Assembly (NCBI GenBank): GCA_051747965.1
Contig: JBNJGS010000082.1
Coordinates: 1 to 10,733 of the forward strand
Source: JAQIBY01 sp051747965
GTDB taxonomy: Bacteria; Bacteroidota; Bacteroidia; Bacteroidales; ML635J-15
DNA length: 10,733 bases
Direction: 5' to 3'
In this document: piece after piece, positions 1 through 7,643 of the stretch
Numbering within the stretch: position 1 is the stretch's first letter
How the letters are laid out: every line of letters starts with the position of its first letter
Position numbers and translations under genes: made by a program
Notes under the pieces: generated by a model
The model's database searches: none
What the model was told of the DNA's origin: nothing
What the model saw: only the letters and a program-made list of their open reading frames with translations

Positions 1-1
1 C

Positions 2-2059
2 CCCTCGGATGAAGCTAACGGCACCAATTTTTATCACCCCTATGAGGATTTCTACAGCGAACTTGAGGGTTGCCCTTTAAATGGAACCTGGACGGTTAAG
101 GTATGTGATTCCTGGCAATTGGATAACGGCTGGATTTTTGACTGGGAGCTGGCCCTTGATCCGGGGCTGCTGCCACAAAACTGGAGTTATACAGCAGATA
201 TTGCCAGCCTTGACTGGTCGCAAATCAGCGATGCAGATTTTGATGGTGCTTTCCCAACTTATGAGCTTATACCAAATCCTGGTCTGGATGGTACCTACTC
301 CGGAGATTTTACCGTAATTGATGAATACGGATGCAGCTCAGATGCAAACCTTAGCTTTACGGTTGCAGGTATGCCTGCCATTAGTGGTGTGGCCGCCGGA
401 GATTTTGTCTGGGCAGGCTTTGAGGGAGAGGAGTGGAATGCTGATACCCACAACTGGTTCGAGTTTGATGGTACAGATTATCACTATTCCAGTGATTTTC
501 CCGAAGAAGATAAAAATGTGCATATTGTTGATTATTGCAGCAATCCAAATCCTGAAATTAATAATGCTCCAGCCTATTGTCATGATTTGAATATCGCTGC
601 AGGGAAAAGCCTGAGCATGAGTTCATCTTCTGAACAGACATTACACATCTCTGGTGACTGGAACAATGAAGGGACTTTTGATGCAGGGATAAGCACGCTT
701 AACTTTAATGGCGATTCGGATCAATACCTCTCGACTGTAGCACCGGGTGGAGAAAGTTTTTACAAGCTCTCACTAAATCAGGATGGTGGTTCTCAGTTGA
801 TTGTTAATCAGGATTTGACCATTACCAATGAGATGAATATCACATCTGGAATCATCAACACAAACGCCAATACCCTATACATCGATAATCCTTCTCCTGC
901 ATCCCTGGCTGGGGGTAACCTCAGTGGCAGTGATGGCTTTATCAAAGGAAGGTTACAACGTGCCACAGACGGCAGCTCTACCTACAATTTCCCGATTGGA
1001 TACGATGGTTATGGCGCTCAGGGCTTTGATATTAAACCCAACGGCAACCCCGGGGCTCAGGTTCTGGCCTTTATGGAGCCTTTTACTTTTGCTCCGGTCT
1101 ATCCGGTGGCGTATTGCGATGTTGAGGTGCATCCCGGTGGAGGATCGCAAAACATCGGAGACGGCGATCCCGGTTATGACGGAATACCTGATAAAATTGT
1201 TTTTGATCTGCAATCGCCCCTGCAATGGGATGTTTCCAATCCGGGTGGAGGTATCACTACTTATGATATTGATGTCTATCCCTCCGGAGCACAGATGATA
1301 TCTCCGGTAGTCTCTGCAAACGGAGAAAGTATGCTGTACCTGATGAAAAACGGAGAACCCGGAAATACAGGTGTTCCCGCCGGAGACCAATACCCATGGT
1401 TTGAAGACGATGGTTTCCTGCAGTGCCCGACACAAACAAGCCTGGCAGATTTAACATCCTTCTCGAAATTCAACCTGCTTGGTGCCAGTGGTAGCGGATC
1501 AGCACTGCCTGTTGAGCTGCTCAGTTTTTCCGCTGATTATGATGGCCGTGTCGTGAATCTGGCATGGACCACTGCCAGCGAAAGAAACAATGATTATTTC
1601 GAAGTACAAAAATCAGAAAATGCACAGGATTTTGTAGCAATAGATAAGATCACATCACTGGCTCAAAACGGCAACAGCAATACAAAATTACATTACAACC
1701 TGACTGATGAAGATACAAAGCAAGGGACATATTATTACCGCTTGAAACAAGTGGATTTCGACGGCTCATTTGCTTTCTCTGATATTGTATCCATTATTGT
1801 TGACGGAACCAATGCATTTCTGGTCTATCCCAATCCGGCAAAAGAAAGGATTCAAATTACATACCATTGCACAGATCAGGGACAATCAATAATCAGAATT
1901 TATGACCCGCAGGGCCGGCTGGTACATTCCGGATCCCTGCAGTGCAACACGGGAACGAATAAGACTTTTGTAGATGTCTCAGGCTTATCTCCTGCTGTGT
2001 ACACCCTTACATTAATCACAGATGATGGTACCCAACAAACAAAATTGATTAAGCATTAG
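2..2059 (+). CDS. T9SS-secreted P-domain surface protein, 5' truncated by window edge
   Basis: The reading frame is open from the first bases, so this is the last 685 residues of a longer protein; the ATG at 119 is internal. Visible residues 1-54 are the end of a P-domain (GCPLNGTWTVKVCDSW, then DNGWIFDWELALDP). A beta-rich stalk follows from about residue 134, opening with a W-x-G...W...NW pattern (DFVWAGF, HNWFEF) seen in many Bacteroidota secreted proteins. From about residue 501 there is an FN3-like module (ALPVELLSFSA, WTTASERNNDYFEV, YYRLKQVDFDG). Residues 605-685 form a type A T9SS sorting domain: YPNPAKERIQI, RIYDPQGRLV, and terminal KLIKH. The usual Gly before the last conserved Tyr is Ala here (SPAVYTL). 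The protein should be exported by Sec, moved across the outer membrane by T9SS, and attached or released after removal of the sorting domain. Its binding partner is unknown. It is a paralogue of the next gene. I see no protease domain in the visible part. Confidence 0.88.
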   Translation, partial: PSDEANGTNFYHPYEDFYSELEGCPLNGTWTVKVCDSWQLDNGWIFDWELALDPGLLPQNWSYTADIASLDWSQISDADFDGAFPTYELIPNPGLDGTYSGDFTVIDEYGCSSDANLSFTVAGMPAISGVAAGDFVWAGFEGEEWNADTHNWFEFDGTDYHYSSDFPEEDKNVHIVDYCSNPNPEINNAPAYCHDLNIAAGKSLSMSSSSEQTLHISGDWNNEGTFDAGISTLNFNGDSDQYLSTVAPGGESFYKLSLNQDGGSQLIVNQDLTITNEMNITSGIINTNANTLYIDNPSPASLAGGNLSGSDGFIKGRLQRATDGSSTYNFPIGYDGYGAQGFDIKPNGNPGAQVLAFMEPFTFAPVYPVAYCDVEVHPGGGSQNIGDGDPGYDGIPDKIVFDLQSPLQWDVSNPGGGITTYDIDVYPSGAQMISPVVSANGESMLYLMKNGEPGNTGVPAGDQYPWFEDDGFLQCPTQTSLADLTSFSKFNLLGASGSGSALPVELLSFSADYDGRVVNLAWTTASERNNDYFEVQKSENAQDFVAIDKITSLAQNGNSNTKLHYNLTDEDTKQGTYYYRLKQVDFDGSFAFSDIVSIIVDGTNAFLVYPNPAKERIQITYHCTDQGQSIIRIYDPQGRLVHSGSLQCNTGTNKTFVDVSGLSPAVYTLTLITDDGTQQTKLIKH

Positions 2060-2542
2060 GAATTTGTACCATGCCTGGAGAAAACAAATCATGATTTCAT
2101 GAAATGCAGGCAAACTGTAGCACAGCATAAACTTACTCTTGCTCAGAATGATTCCTGTAGGATGTCATTTTGCTTCCCGGAAGCTGCTTAAACATCATTA
2201 ATGAATCCAAAGCATTTTTGGGAGTGAAAAGATGCAGGAATTTAGAAAAAGCAGTTGAGGTATGTATACTGATTCTATAAAATTATGCTCATTTTGATAG
2301 TTTAGGATGTGCTGTTATAACATGTTAAAATTGTGGATATTAGTGCTTGTCTTGTTTTGAAAAATTATGGACATTTTGAGGATAAGATGGAGCTTTTGGC
2401 TATTTGTAGTCTTATTGTCATTTTATTAACAGCCGAATTGGCAAGCATAAAAAAATGTTAAAATAGTATATCTAAGTATAAAAATCTCACAATACATCTA
2501 CAATGGGTTTAAATTGGAATACCCAGATAATTAGGTGAGATT
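2060..2542. other. Intergenic region between the tandem T9SS genes
   Basis: This 483-nt AT-rich stretch has no convincing gene in either direction. It holds two copies of a 19-nt near-repeat (listed separately) and a small TCATGA-TT-TCATGA dyad at about 2089-2102, which lacks a T-tract and is not a convincing terminator. Several sequences match the Bacteroidota -7 element TAnnTTTG at 7 of 8 positions (for example 2289-2296 and 2352-2359). Only the one at 2352-2359 has a TTG at a plausible distance (2331-2333, 18 nt), so I do not assign the promoter of the downstream gene. Confidence 0.6.
2279..2379 (+). repeat. Pair of 19-nt direct repeats (2279-2297 and 2361-2379)
   Basis: AAAATTATGCTCATTTTGA at 2279-2297 recurs as AAAATTATGGACATTTTGA at 2361-2379, with 17 of 19 bases identical and starts 82 nt apart. 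Each copy has an imperfect dyad (AAAAT...ATTTT). They lie 160-265 nt before the start of the second T9SS gene. They could be regulator-binding sites or leftovers of a duplication; the region is AT-rich, which raises the chance of coincidence. Confidence 0.5.
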
Positions 2543-5500
2543 ATGAAGAAAAAAAGAGTAGCAGCAAGTTTAGCAATTGTAATTGTGTCCTGTTTCACGG
2601 TGGTGGCTCAGGTGAATGATTCTGATACAGGTGAACCCTCATCTGACATGCCGGATAAAATATCAGAATCTGATTATTCCTCCAAACAAGCGACTGTAAA
2701 TTCCAAAGCTGTTGAATACCCTGCCCGTGAGGATAATAAGGATGAACCGGCAGCAAAAAGCGGGGCCAAAGCATATCCACCATGCACAAATCTTGATGTT
2801 GACTGGAGTAACTGTACTCCCCAGCCTTATGAAACAGGAGGCATTATGTACTTTGATATTTGCCAGGATGATATAATACATTTTGAAGTCAGTGCCCTCT
2901 GTAGTGAATGCTCCGGAACGGTTGACTATACTTGGAAAATCAACAGTTATGATGGCAACGGAGCGATTGAATATTCCGCAAATCCCCACGACTTTCTCGT
3001 TGAGTTCGGCACCGGATACGACGGAGTTCTGGAAATTACCGGAGAAAATTGCATGTCAGAAATCCCATTCCGCATTCGTTCTTCTTCCGGACCGCTAATT
3101 CAGTCTGTTTCCGCGGAAATTTCCGGCTGTATCGGCGATGCTACCGAAATAATTGCCGGTGGCCCGGGCAGCCATATTGAAATGTCCCCGTTTTTTGGTG
3201 AAACATCTGCCAGTCTGGGTGTGGGTGAATTGACCTTTATCCCTGACGGGCCCAATTGTACTGAGCAATGTTACGAATCCAGCGTTACTTTTACCGATTT
3301 TCCCATCAATGCTGAAATTACCGGACAGGAAGATGTGAAATATCTCCGGATTAATATGGAACACTCTTTCATAGGTGATATCCAGATTTCTCTCGTCGGG
3401 CCTGAAGGCTGCGGCGAAGTCATTATTCTGCAGGACTTTTTTACTTTGGATCAGTACGGCCTTGATGATATGACCTATGAATGGCCGCACATGAACAATT
3501 CAAACTATGTGAGAATCGGCTTTGGAGCCCCCAATACGGAAGATATATCTGATCCTTCTGATCCATGCGATGATGAAGATGAAGTAAATCTTCCCGGTGA
3601 AGGATGGGATTACTGCTGGTCAAATAGCCCGGAATATGCATATGCCAATGCAAACGCCTGGGTGTATGAAGAAGAGAATTTGTCGGATAATGGAGTCCTT
3701 CCTTATTACAGGGTGAATCCATCGGATGTGAACAATGAAAGCAATTTTTATCATCCCTATGAGGGATTTGAAGATCTGATTGGTTGCCCTTTGAACGGAG
3801 AATGGACAATTAAAGTCTGCGATACATGGGAGATTGATAACGGCTGGATTTTTGAATGGGAGCTTGCTCTTGATCCTGATTTGCTTCCTCAGAACTGGAA
3901 TTATCAAACCGAAATCGATCATATCGACTGGGATTTGGGTACAAATGCTACCATCAACTATGTATCTGGCGGTGGAGTGGATCCGCTGGTGTATGAACTT
4001 ACTCCTGAAACCAATCTGCTTGACGGAGATAATCTTTACTCAGGAAGTTTTGCCATATATGATGAATTTGGCTGCAGCAATTCTGCAGATATCGATTATA
4101 TGGTTTCCGGTATCCCCAATATTGCCGGAATGCAGGAAAATGATTACGTGTGGACCGGATACAACAGCCTTGCATGGGATAATCTGACTGAAACAAACTG
4201 GCTTGTCAAAAATGCTTCGGGTTATGCCCAGTCTTCATCCACACCGGGACAGAATGACAATGTCCATATTGTCAATTATTGTGATGACAGCGGACAACCG
4301 GAAATCGTCGAGAATGTTGCCTGTAATAATCTCAGCATTTACAATGGTAGTGAGCTATGCATAAGCGGCAATTTGTCACTCAACCTGAAAGGACATTTTA
4401 CCAATCAGGGAAGCTTTACTGCAAATCAAAGTGAGGTATTCCTCTGTGGCAGCGATGTGCAAAATGTCACTACCAGCGATTATCCCTTTTACAGGCTTTC
4501 TGTTGACAACAGCGGTGGCGGAATTGATTTGTATGATGATCTTTCTGTAACTAACCTCCTGCGTATGCGGCAGGGCGATATTCATTCTGAAGGCAATCTG
4601 CTGACCATTGGTACATCGGAGTTTAATCCCGGCGGGATAGACCATACTTCAGGTACCGTTTACGGGCAGGTAAAGAGATGGTTTGCCGGCAATGCCTGTT
4701 CAGGTGATGAATCCGGACTTTTTCCCATTGGCTTTTCTTCCGAAAATACTTCCGGTCTCCCGGTTTTGCTTGAATATCCCATCGCGCCTGAACAGGGAGG
4801 TAGCATTACAGCAGAATTTATCAATGAAGATATGGGTGATCTGATCAGCCCTGTTGTTGTTCCCGAAACAGATGATTGCAGCCTTTTCTCTGTTCAAACA
4901 CTCTGGGGATTGGGATACTGGTCATTTACAACCGGCGACGGGCTAAGTGGTGGAACTTATGACATTACCCTTTATCCAAACGGTATCACCCAGGTCAATG
5001 ATTTTTGCGGCCTCACTGCACTCAAACGTTCTGTTGATGCATGGGAGGCTCATGGTACACACGTAAAACCATCCGGCACAATCCTGGAGCCAATTATCAA
5101 AAGAAGCGGGATATCTACAGGATTTAGCGACTGGGGAATCGGCGGCAGCGGAAATAACGCTCTGCCGGTTGTACTCACCGCTTTTGAAGCCGAATGTCAA
5201 TATAAACAGATCTCCGTTTCATGGGTTACTGCATCCGAATTGAACAACGATTACTTCACTCTCGAACGAAGCAATGATGGTATAGTTTTCTACCCGGTTG
5301 CATATGTCGATGGCAATGGAACCACAAACCTGACACAGGAATACTCCTGTGTGGATGCAGAACCCGTGAACGGCAGGTCTTATTACAGATTAAAACAAAC
5401 AGACTACGATGGCTCAACACATTTGTCTGATGTGATCACTTGCAAATGCTATTGTGAAAATGGTCATGATTACGGAATCTCACCAAATCCTTTTATCGGT

Positions 5501-5710
5501 GAAATTGAAATTGAGTTTATTGCTGCATGTGATAAGGAAAGAACAATCTGGGTGAAAGACCTGACCGGCAAGGTTCTCGTGGTCAGTAATATCCCGGCAG
5601 GTCGTCATCAGTTTACGCTGACCGGCCTGGAATTTCTTGAACGTGGTACATATATGCTGAGCATAATGAATGAAGGACATATAATCAGTAAACGAATTAT
5701 AAAACAATGA
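2543..5710 (+). CDS. T9SS-secreted protein with PKD-like, P-domain and type A sorting domain
   Basis: This is a complete 1055-residue secreted protein. Residues 1-22 look like a signal peptide (MKKKRVAASLAIVIVSCFTVVA) cut before Gln23. IVSC at 14-17 resembles a lipobox, but the hydrophobic residues after it favour ordinary cleavage. An acidic, Ser/Lys-rich linker reaches about residue 74, then a Cys-containing PKD/Ig-like region to about 240. Residues about 256-445 are a P-domain: it begins with VKYLRINMEHSFIGDIQISL and ends with CPLNGEWTIKVCDTW and FEWELALDP. It is longer than classic P-domains because of a Bacteroidota-type insert with an Asp-rich stretch (DPSDPCDDEDE), possibly Ca2+-binding. 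A beta-rich stalk starts near 534 (DYVWTGY, TNWLV), an FN3-like module spans about 873-970 (ALPVVLTAFEA, YYRLKQTDYDG), and a type A T9SS sorting domain spans about 977-1055 (SPNP, ERGTYMLSI, terminal KRIIKQ). P-domains often accompany proteases, but no protease is present. An adhesive or scaffold role is inference. Confidence 0.92.
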   Translation: MKKKRVAASLAIVIVSCFTVVAQVNDSDTGEPSSDMPDKISESDYSSKQATVNSKAVEYPAREDNKDEPAAKSGAKAYPPCTNLDVDWSNCTPQPYETGGIMYFDICQDDIIHFEVSALCSECSGTVDYTWKINSYDGNGAIEYSANPHDFLVEFGTGYDGVLEITGENCMSEIPFRIRSSSGPLIQSVSAEISGCIGDATEIIAGGPGSHIEMSPFFGETSASLGVGELTFIPDGPNCTEQCYESSVTFTDFPINAEITGQEDVKYLRINMEHSFIGDIQISLVGPEGCGEVIILQDFFTLDQYGLDDMTYEWPHMNNSNYVRIGFGAPNTEDISDPSDPCDDEDEVNLPGEGWDYCWSNSPEYAYANANAWVYEEENLSDNGVLPYYRVNPSDVNNESNFYHPYEGFEDLIGCPLNGEWTIKVCDTWEIDNGWIFEWELALDPDLLPQNWNYQTEIDHIDWDLGTNATINYVSGGGVDPLVYELTPETNLLDGDNLYSGSFAIYDEFGCSNSADIDYMVSGIPNIAGMQENDYVWTGYNSLAWDNLTETNWLVKNASGYAQSSSTPGQNDNVHIVNYCDDSGQPEIVENVACNNLSIYNGSELCISGNLSLNLKGHFTNQGSFTANQSEVFLCGSDVQNVTTSDYPFYRLSVDNSGGGIDLYDDLSVTNLLRMRQGDIHSEGNLLTIGTSEFNPGGIDHTSGTVYGQVKRWFAGNACSGDESGLFPIGFSSENTSGLPVLLEYPIAPEQGGSITAEFINEDMGDLISPVVVPETDDCSLFSVQTLWGLGYWSFTTGDGLSGGTYDITLYPNGITQVNDFCGLTALKRSVDAWEAHGTHVKPSGTILEPIIKRSGISTGFSDWGIGGSGNNALPVVLTAFEAECQYKQISVSWVTASELNNDYFTLERSNDGIVFYPVAYVDGNGTTNLTQEYSCVDAEPVNGRSYYRLKQTDYDGSTHLSDVITCKCYCENGHDYGISPNPFIGEIEIEFIAACDKERTIWVKDLTGKVLVVSNIPAGRHQFTLTGLEFLERGTYMLSIMNEGHIISKRIIKQ

Positions 5711-5717
5711 TACTTCT

Positions 5718-5794
5718 GCAGTCACCGGGTTATCCCACCCTGCGCTCCCCTCGCTTCCCCCTCTTCTAATTACAAGTATATACCTGGTGACTGC
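5718..5794. repeat. Long imperfect inverted repeat with C-rich loop
   Basis: GCAGTCACCGGG at 5718-5729 pairs with CCTGGTGACTGC at 5783-5794: 12 pairs, one of them G-U when read as + strand RNA. The 53-nt interior is strikingly rich in C and T on the + strand between 5731 and 5767. It starts 8 nt after the stop of the second T9SS gene and precedes the terminator. It could be a 3'-UTR structure or a small repeat element; I see no target-site duplication at its edges. Confidence 0.5.
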
Positions 5795-5810
5795 TTTCCT
5801 CTAAAAACAA

Positions 5811-5849
5811 AATCCCCGGAGTTGTCTGCTCCGGGGATTGCTTTTTTTT
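5811..5849. terminator. Strong bidirectional intrinsic terminator
   Basis: AATCCCCGGAG (5811-5821) and CTCCGGGGATT (5829-5839) form a perfect 11-bp stem around the 7-nt loop TTGTCTG. On the + strand it is followed by GC and eight T (5842-5849), which would end transcription of the upstream T9SS gene. On the - strand the same stem is followed by TTGTTTTT (5803-5810), so it can also end tnaA transcription, whose stop codon is at 5862-5864. This suits two convergent genes. Confidence 0.92.
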
Positions 5850-5861
5850 AAGAAAAAAATA

Positions 5862-7238
5862 TCATACTTTTTCAAGTTCTACCGTAAAATGCCTCATGAT
5901 GGGTGCTTCCCAGGAGATTTTATAACCACTGGTGATCTTGTCACGCCGGTCATAAACATTTTTTAAGGCCGCTGCAACTACTTCAATATGATTGTTTGTA
6001 TAGGCCCGCCGTGGTATGGCCAGTCTAAGAAGTTCCAGATCAGGATATCGGTTTTTCCGTGTTACCGGATCCCTGTCAGCAAGTAAGGTGCCAATTTCTA
6101 CACCACGGATGCCGGCTTCAAGATAAAGCTCAATACCCAGGGTTTGTGCCTGAAACTGTTCCTTTGGCACGTTGCACAATACTTTTTTGGCATCCACAAA
6201 AATTGCATGTCCGCCAATGGGCCGCTGAATCGGAACACCATATTCAATAAGCTTGTTGCCCAGATATTCTACCTGCTTGATCCTTGTCTCAAGATAATCA
6301 AATTCAGTGCTTTCATCCAGGCCAACTGCCAGTGCACTCATGTCGCGACCTGACATGCCGCCATAGGTAACATAACCTTCAAAAAGGATATTGAAAGTAG
6401 ATGCCTGACGGTGAAGCTCTTTATCACGCATGGCAATAAATCCGCCAATATTTACCAGTCCGTCCTTTTTGGAGCTCATGGTCATCATATCAGCATACTG
6501 ATACATTTCGGCCACAATCTCTTTTATGCTCTTGTCCGCATAGCCTTCTTCACGAAGTTTAAGGAAGTATGCATTTTCTGCAAACCTGGCTGAATCAAAC
6601 ATGGTGGGTATTCCATATTTCCGGCTCAATTCATATACAGCCTTTATGTTGGCAATACTAACAGGTTGGCCGCCACTTGAATTGCAGGTAACGGTAACGC
6701 ATACAAACGGAATTTTTTCTTTGGGATAGCTTTTGTAAACTTTTTCAAGTTTGTCAAGATCAATATTGCCTTTAAACGGGTGATCATTTACGGTATCAAA
6801 AGCCTCATCTATGGTACAGTCAATGGCCTGCGCCTTGCGGAATTCAATATGACCCTTGGTTGTGTCAAAATGTGAGTTGCCGGGTATCACATCGCCTTCT
6901 TTTATCAATGTGCTGAACAAAACATTCTCAGCTGCACGGCCCTGATGGGTCGGTAGCATATAGGGAAAACCCAGTATCCTGGTGATACTCTCTTTGAGTT
7001 CATAATACGAACGGGCACCTGCATAGCTTTCGTCTCCCATCATCAGGGCAGACCACTGACGATCACTCATGGCACCCGTGCCACTGTCTGTCAACAGGTC
7101 AATGAATACCTGATCACTCTTGAGGTTGAATAAATTATAATTTGCCGCTTCAATCCATTTCTGACGCTCTTCACGTGTGCTCTTACGTAAAGGCTCTACC
7201 ATTTTTATTTTATACGATTCTGAAAAAGGAATTTCCAT
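5862..7238 (-). CDS. tnaA: Tryptophanase (L-tryptophan indole-lyase)
   Basis: This 458-residue PLP-dependent beta-eliminating lyase converts L-tryptophan to indole, pyruvate and ammonia in the cytoplasm. Family blocks seen: FIDLLTDSGTGAMSD (45-59), GDESYAG with Tyr72, PTHQGRAAE with Arg101, NSSGGQPVS (186-194), FDSARFAENAYF (Asp215, Arg218), the PLP-lysine block MSSKKD with Lys258, and the substrate-carboxylate Arg405 in LRLAIPRR. Tyrosine phenol-lyase is the close alternative, but three positions that separate the two enzymes fit tryptophanase: Asp125 in HFDTTKGH (Thr in tyrosine phenol-lyase), Ile382 in GVEIG (the essential Arg381 there), and His450 in MRHFTV (Phe there). Length is close to the usual 455-475. 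The start at 7238 gives the usual short N-terminus before the conserved IKMVEP. No tryptophan permease gene lies beside it in the window. A promoter candidate about 160 nt upstream would leave a long leader. Confidence 0.96.
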   Translation of the reverse strand: MEIPFSESYKIKMVEPLRKSTREERQKWIEAANYNLFNLKSDQVFIDLLTDSGTGAMSDRQWSALMMGDESYAGARSYYELKESITRILGFPYMLPTHQGRAAENVLFSTLIKEGDVIPGNSHFDTTKGHIEFRKAQAIDCTIDEAFDTVNDHPFKGNIDLDKLEKVYKSYPKEKIPFVCVTVTCNSSGGQPVSIANIKAVYELSRKYGIPTMFDSARFAENAYFLKLREEGYADKSIKEIVAEMYQYADMMTMSSKKDGLVNIGGFIAMRDKELHRQASTFNILFEGYVTYGGMSGRDMSALAVGLDESTEFDYLETRIKQVEYLGNKLIEYGVPIQRPIGGHAIFVDAKKVLCNVPKEQFQAQTLGIELYLEAGIRGVEIGTLLADRDPVTRKNRYPDLELLRLAIPRRAYTNNHIEVVAAALKNVYDRRDKITSGYKISWEAPIMRHFTVELEKV

Positions 7239-7271
7239 AATATGTGAATATTAAATTTGTAATACGTGAAT
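7239..7271 (-). repeat. Direct repeat AATAYGTGAAT upstream of tnaA
   Basis: AATATGTGAAT (7239-7249) and AATACGTGAAT (7261-7271) match at 10 of 11 bases and start exactly 22 bp apart, about two helical turns. The first copy touches the tnaA start codon. Such spacing suits a protein binding one DNA face, or a repeat in the mRNA leader, but the sequence is AT-rich and short. Confidence 0.4.
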
Positions 7272-7396
7272 TAAAAATCCGGGGATGGTGAATTACTGCA
7301 TGGAAAAACTGTCCCGCTCTTTGATGTTGCGGTATATGGCCTTAACAGTAACCGGTATGAGTCTGATATTATGCATGCTTTTTTATTTTGCTAAAA

Positions 7397-7428
7397 CAAA
7401 TGTACGGAATTATTTTACATCTCCTCAA
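7397..7428 (-). promoter_or_regulatory. Candidate Bacteroidota promoter for tnaA
   Basis: Read on the - strand, TACATTTG (7404-7397) matches the -7 consensus TAnnTTTG at all fixed positions, and TTG (7428-7426) lies 21 nt upstream as a -33 element. Transcription would begin near 7390 and leave a leader of about 150 nt before tnaA. No better match lies closer to the gene. Confidence 0.4.
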
Positions 7429-7525
7429 CAGAAATACCTATTGTTGAACATAAAATCTGAAAGATGTACAGCAAATCAGACATGTAAATGAACGGGTCAA
7501 TGTTATTAACTTCTTTTTTGCAGTA

Positions 7526-7556
7526 TTGTGATTGTTCGCTCTGCGCTGTATTTTTG
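7526..7556 (+). promoter_or_regulatory. Candidate Bacteroidota promoter for the DUF3078 gene
   Basis: TATTTTTG at 7549-7556 matches TAnnTTTG fully, and TTG at 7526-7528 is 20 nt upstream. The predicted start of transcription near 7563 gives a 5' UTR of about 80 nt before the ATG at 7644. Confidence 0.5.
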
Positions 7557-7643
7557 CTGCTGCAAAATATCAATTGTGCATCCTGATGCGTTTATGCATT
7601 AGAATTGTTGGATCATGTAGGAATGCGTTAAAAATGAAAAGCA

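Larger units (their letters stand above)
7239..7643. other. Divergent intergenic region between tnaA and the DUF3078 gene
   Basis: This 405-nt region carries promoter candidates for both flanking genes, an 11-bp direct repeat just before tnaA, and two short open frames of doubtful reality. On the - strand a 27-codon frame (7376 down to 7293) sits between the tnaA promoter candidate and the tnaA start; its product MHNIRLIPVTVKAIYRNIKE (first 20 residues) has no Trp and is unlike E. coli TnaC. On the + strand a frame at 7285-7491 encodes 68 residues with one hydrophobic stretch (ALTVTGMSLILCMLFYFA); it overlaps the tnaA leader and lacks a visible promoter. I do not call either as a gene. Confidence 0.5.

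Noticed and set aside
953..1435. Long reverse-strand frame inside the first T9SS gene
   Set aside because: It lies wholly within a well-supported coding gene whose product has clear homology to its paralogue, so it is a shadow frame.
2089..2102. Terminator for the first T9SS gene at the TCATGA dyad
   Set aside because: The stem is short and AT-rich, the loop is only two bases, and no T-tract follows.
2556..2594. Lipoprotein signal (IVSC lipobox) in the second T9SS protein
   Set aside because: The Cys is followed by hydrophobic FTVVA and a good VVA-Q cleavage site, and a T9SS sorting domain makes ordinary signal-peptidase cleavage more likely.
3095..3922. Overlapping reverse-strand frames inside the second T9SS gene
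   Set aside because: The + strand product carries a clear P-domain here; the reverse frames show no signal peptide, domain or independent start region.
5718..5794. Small transposon-derived element (MITE)
   Set aside because: Terminal inverted repeats are present, but no target-site duplication is visible and no second copy is in the window; kept as an unexplained structure.
7285..7491. Possible 68-residue membrane protein on the + strand
   Set aside because: It has one hydrophobic stretch, but it overlaps the tnaA leader on the other strand, has no promoter match or known family, and could arise by chance.
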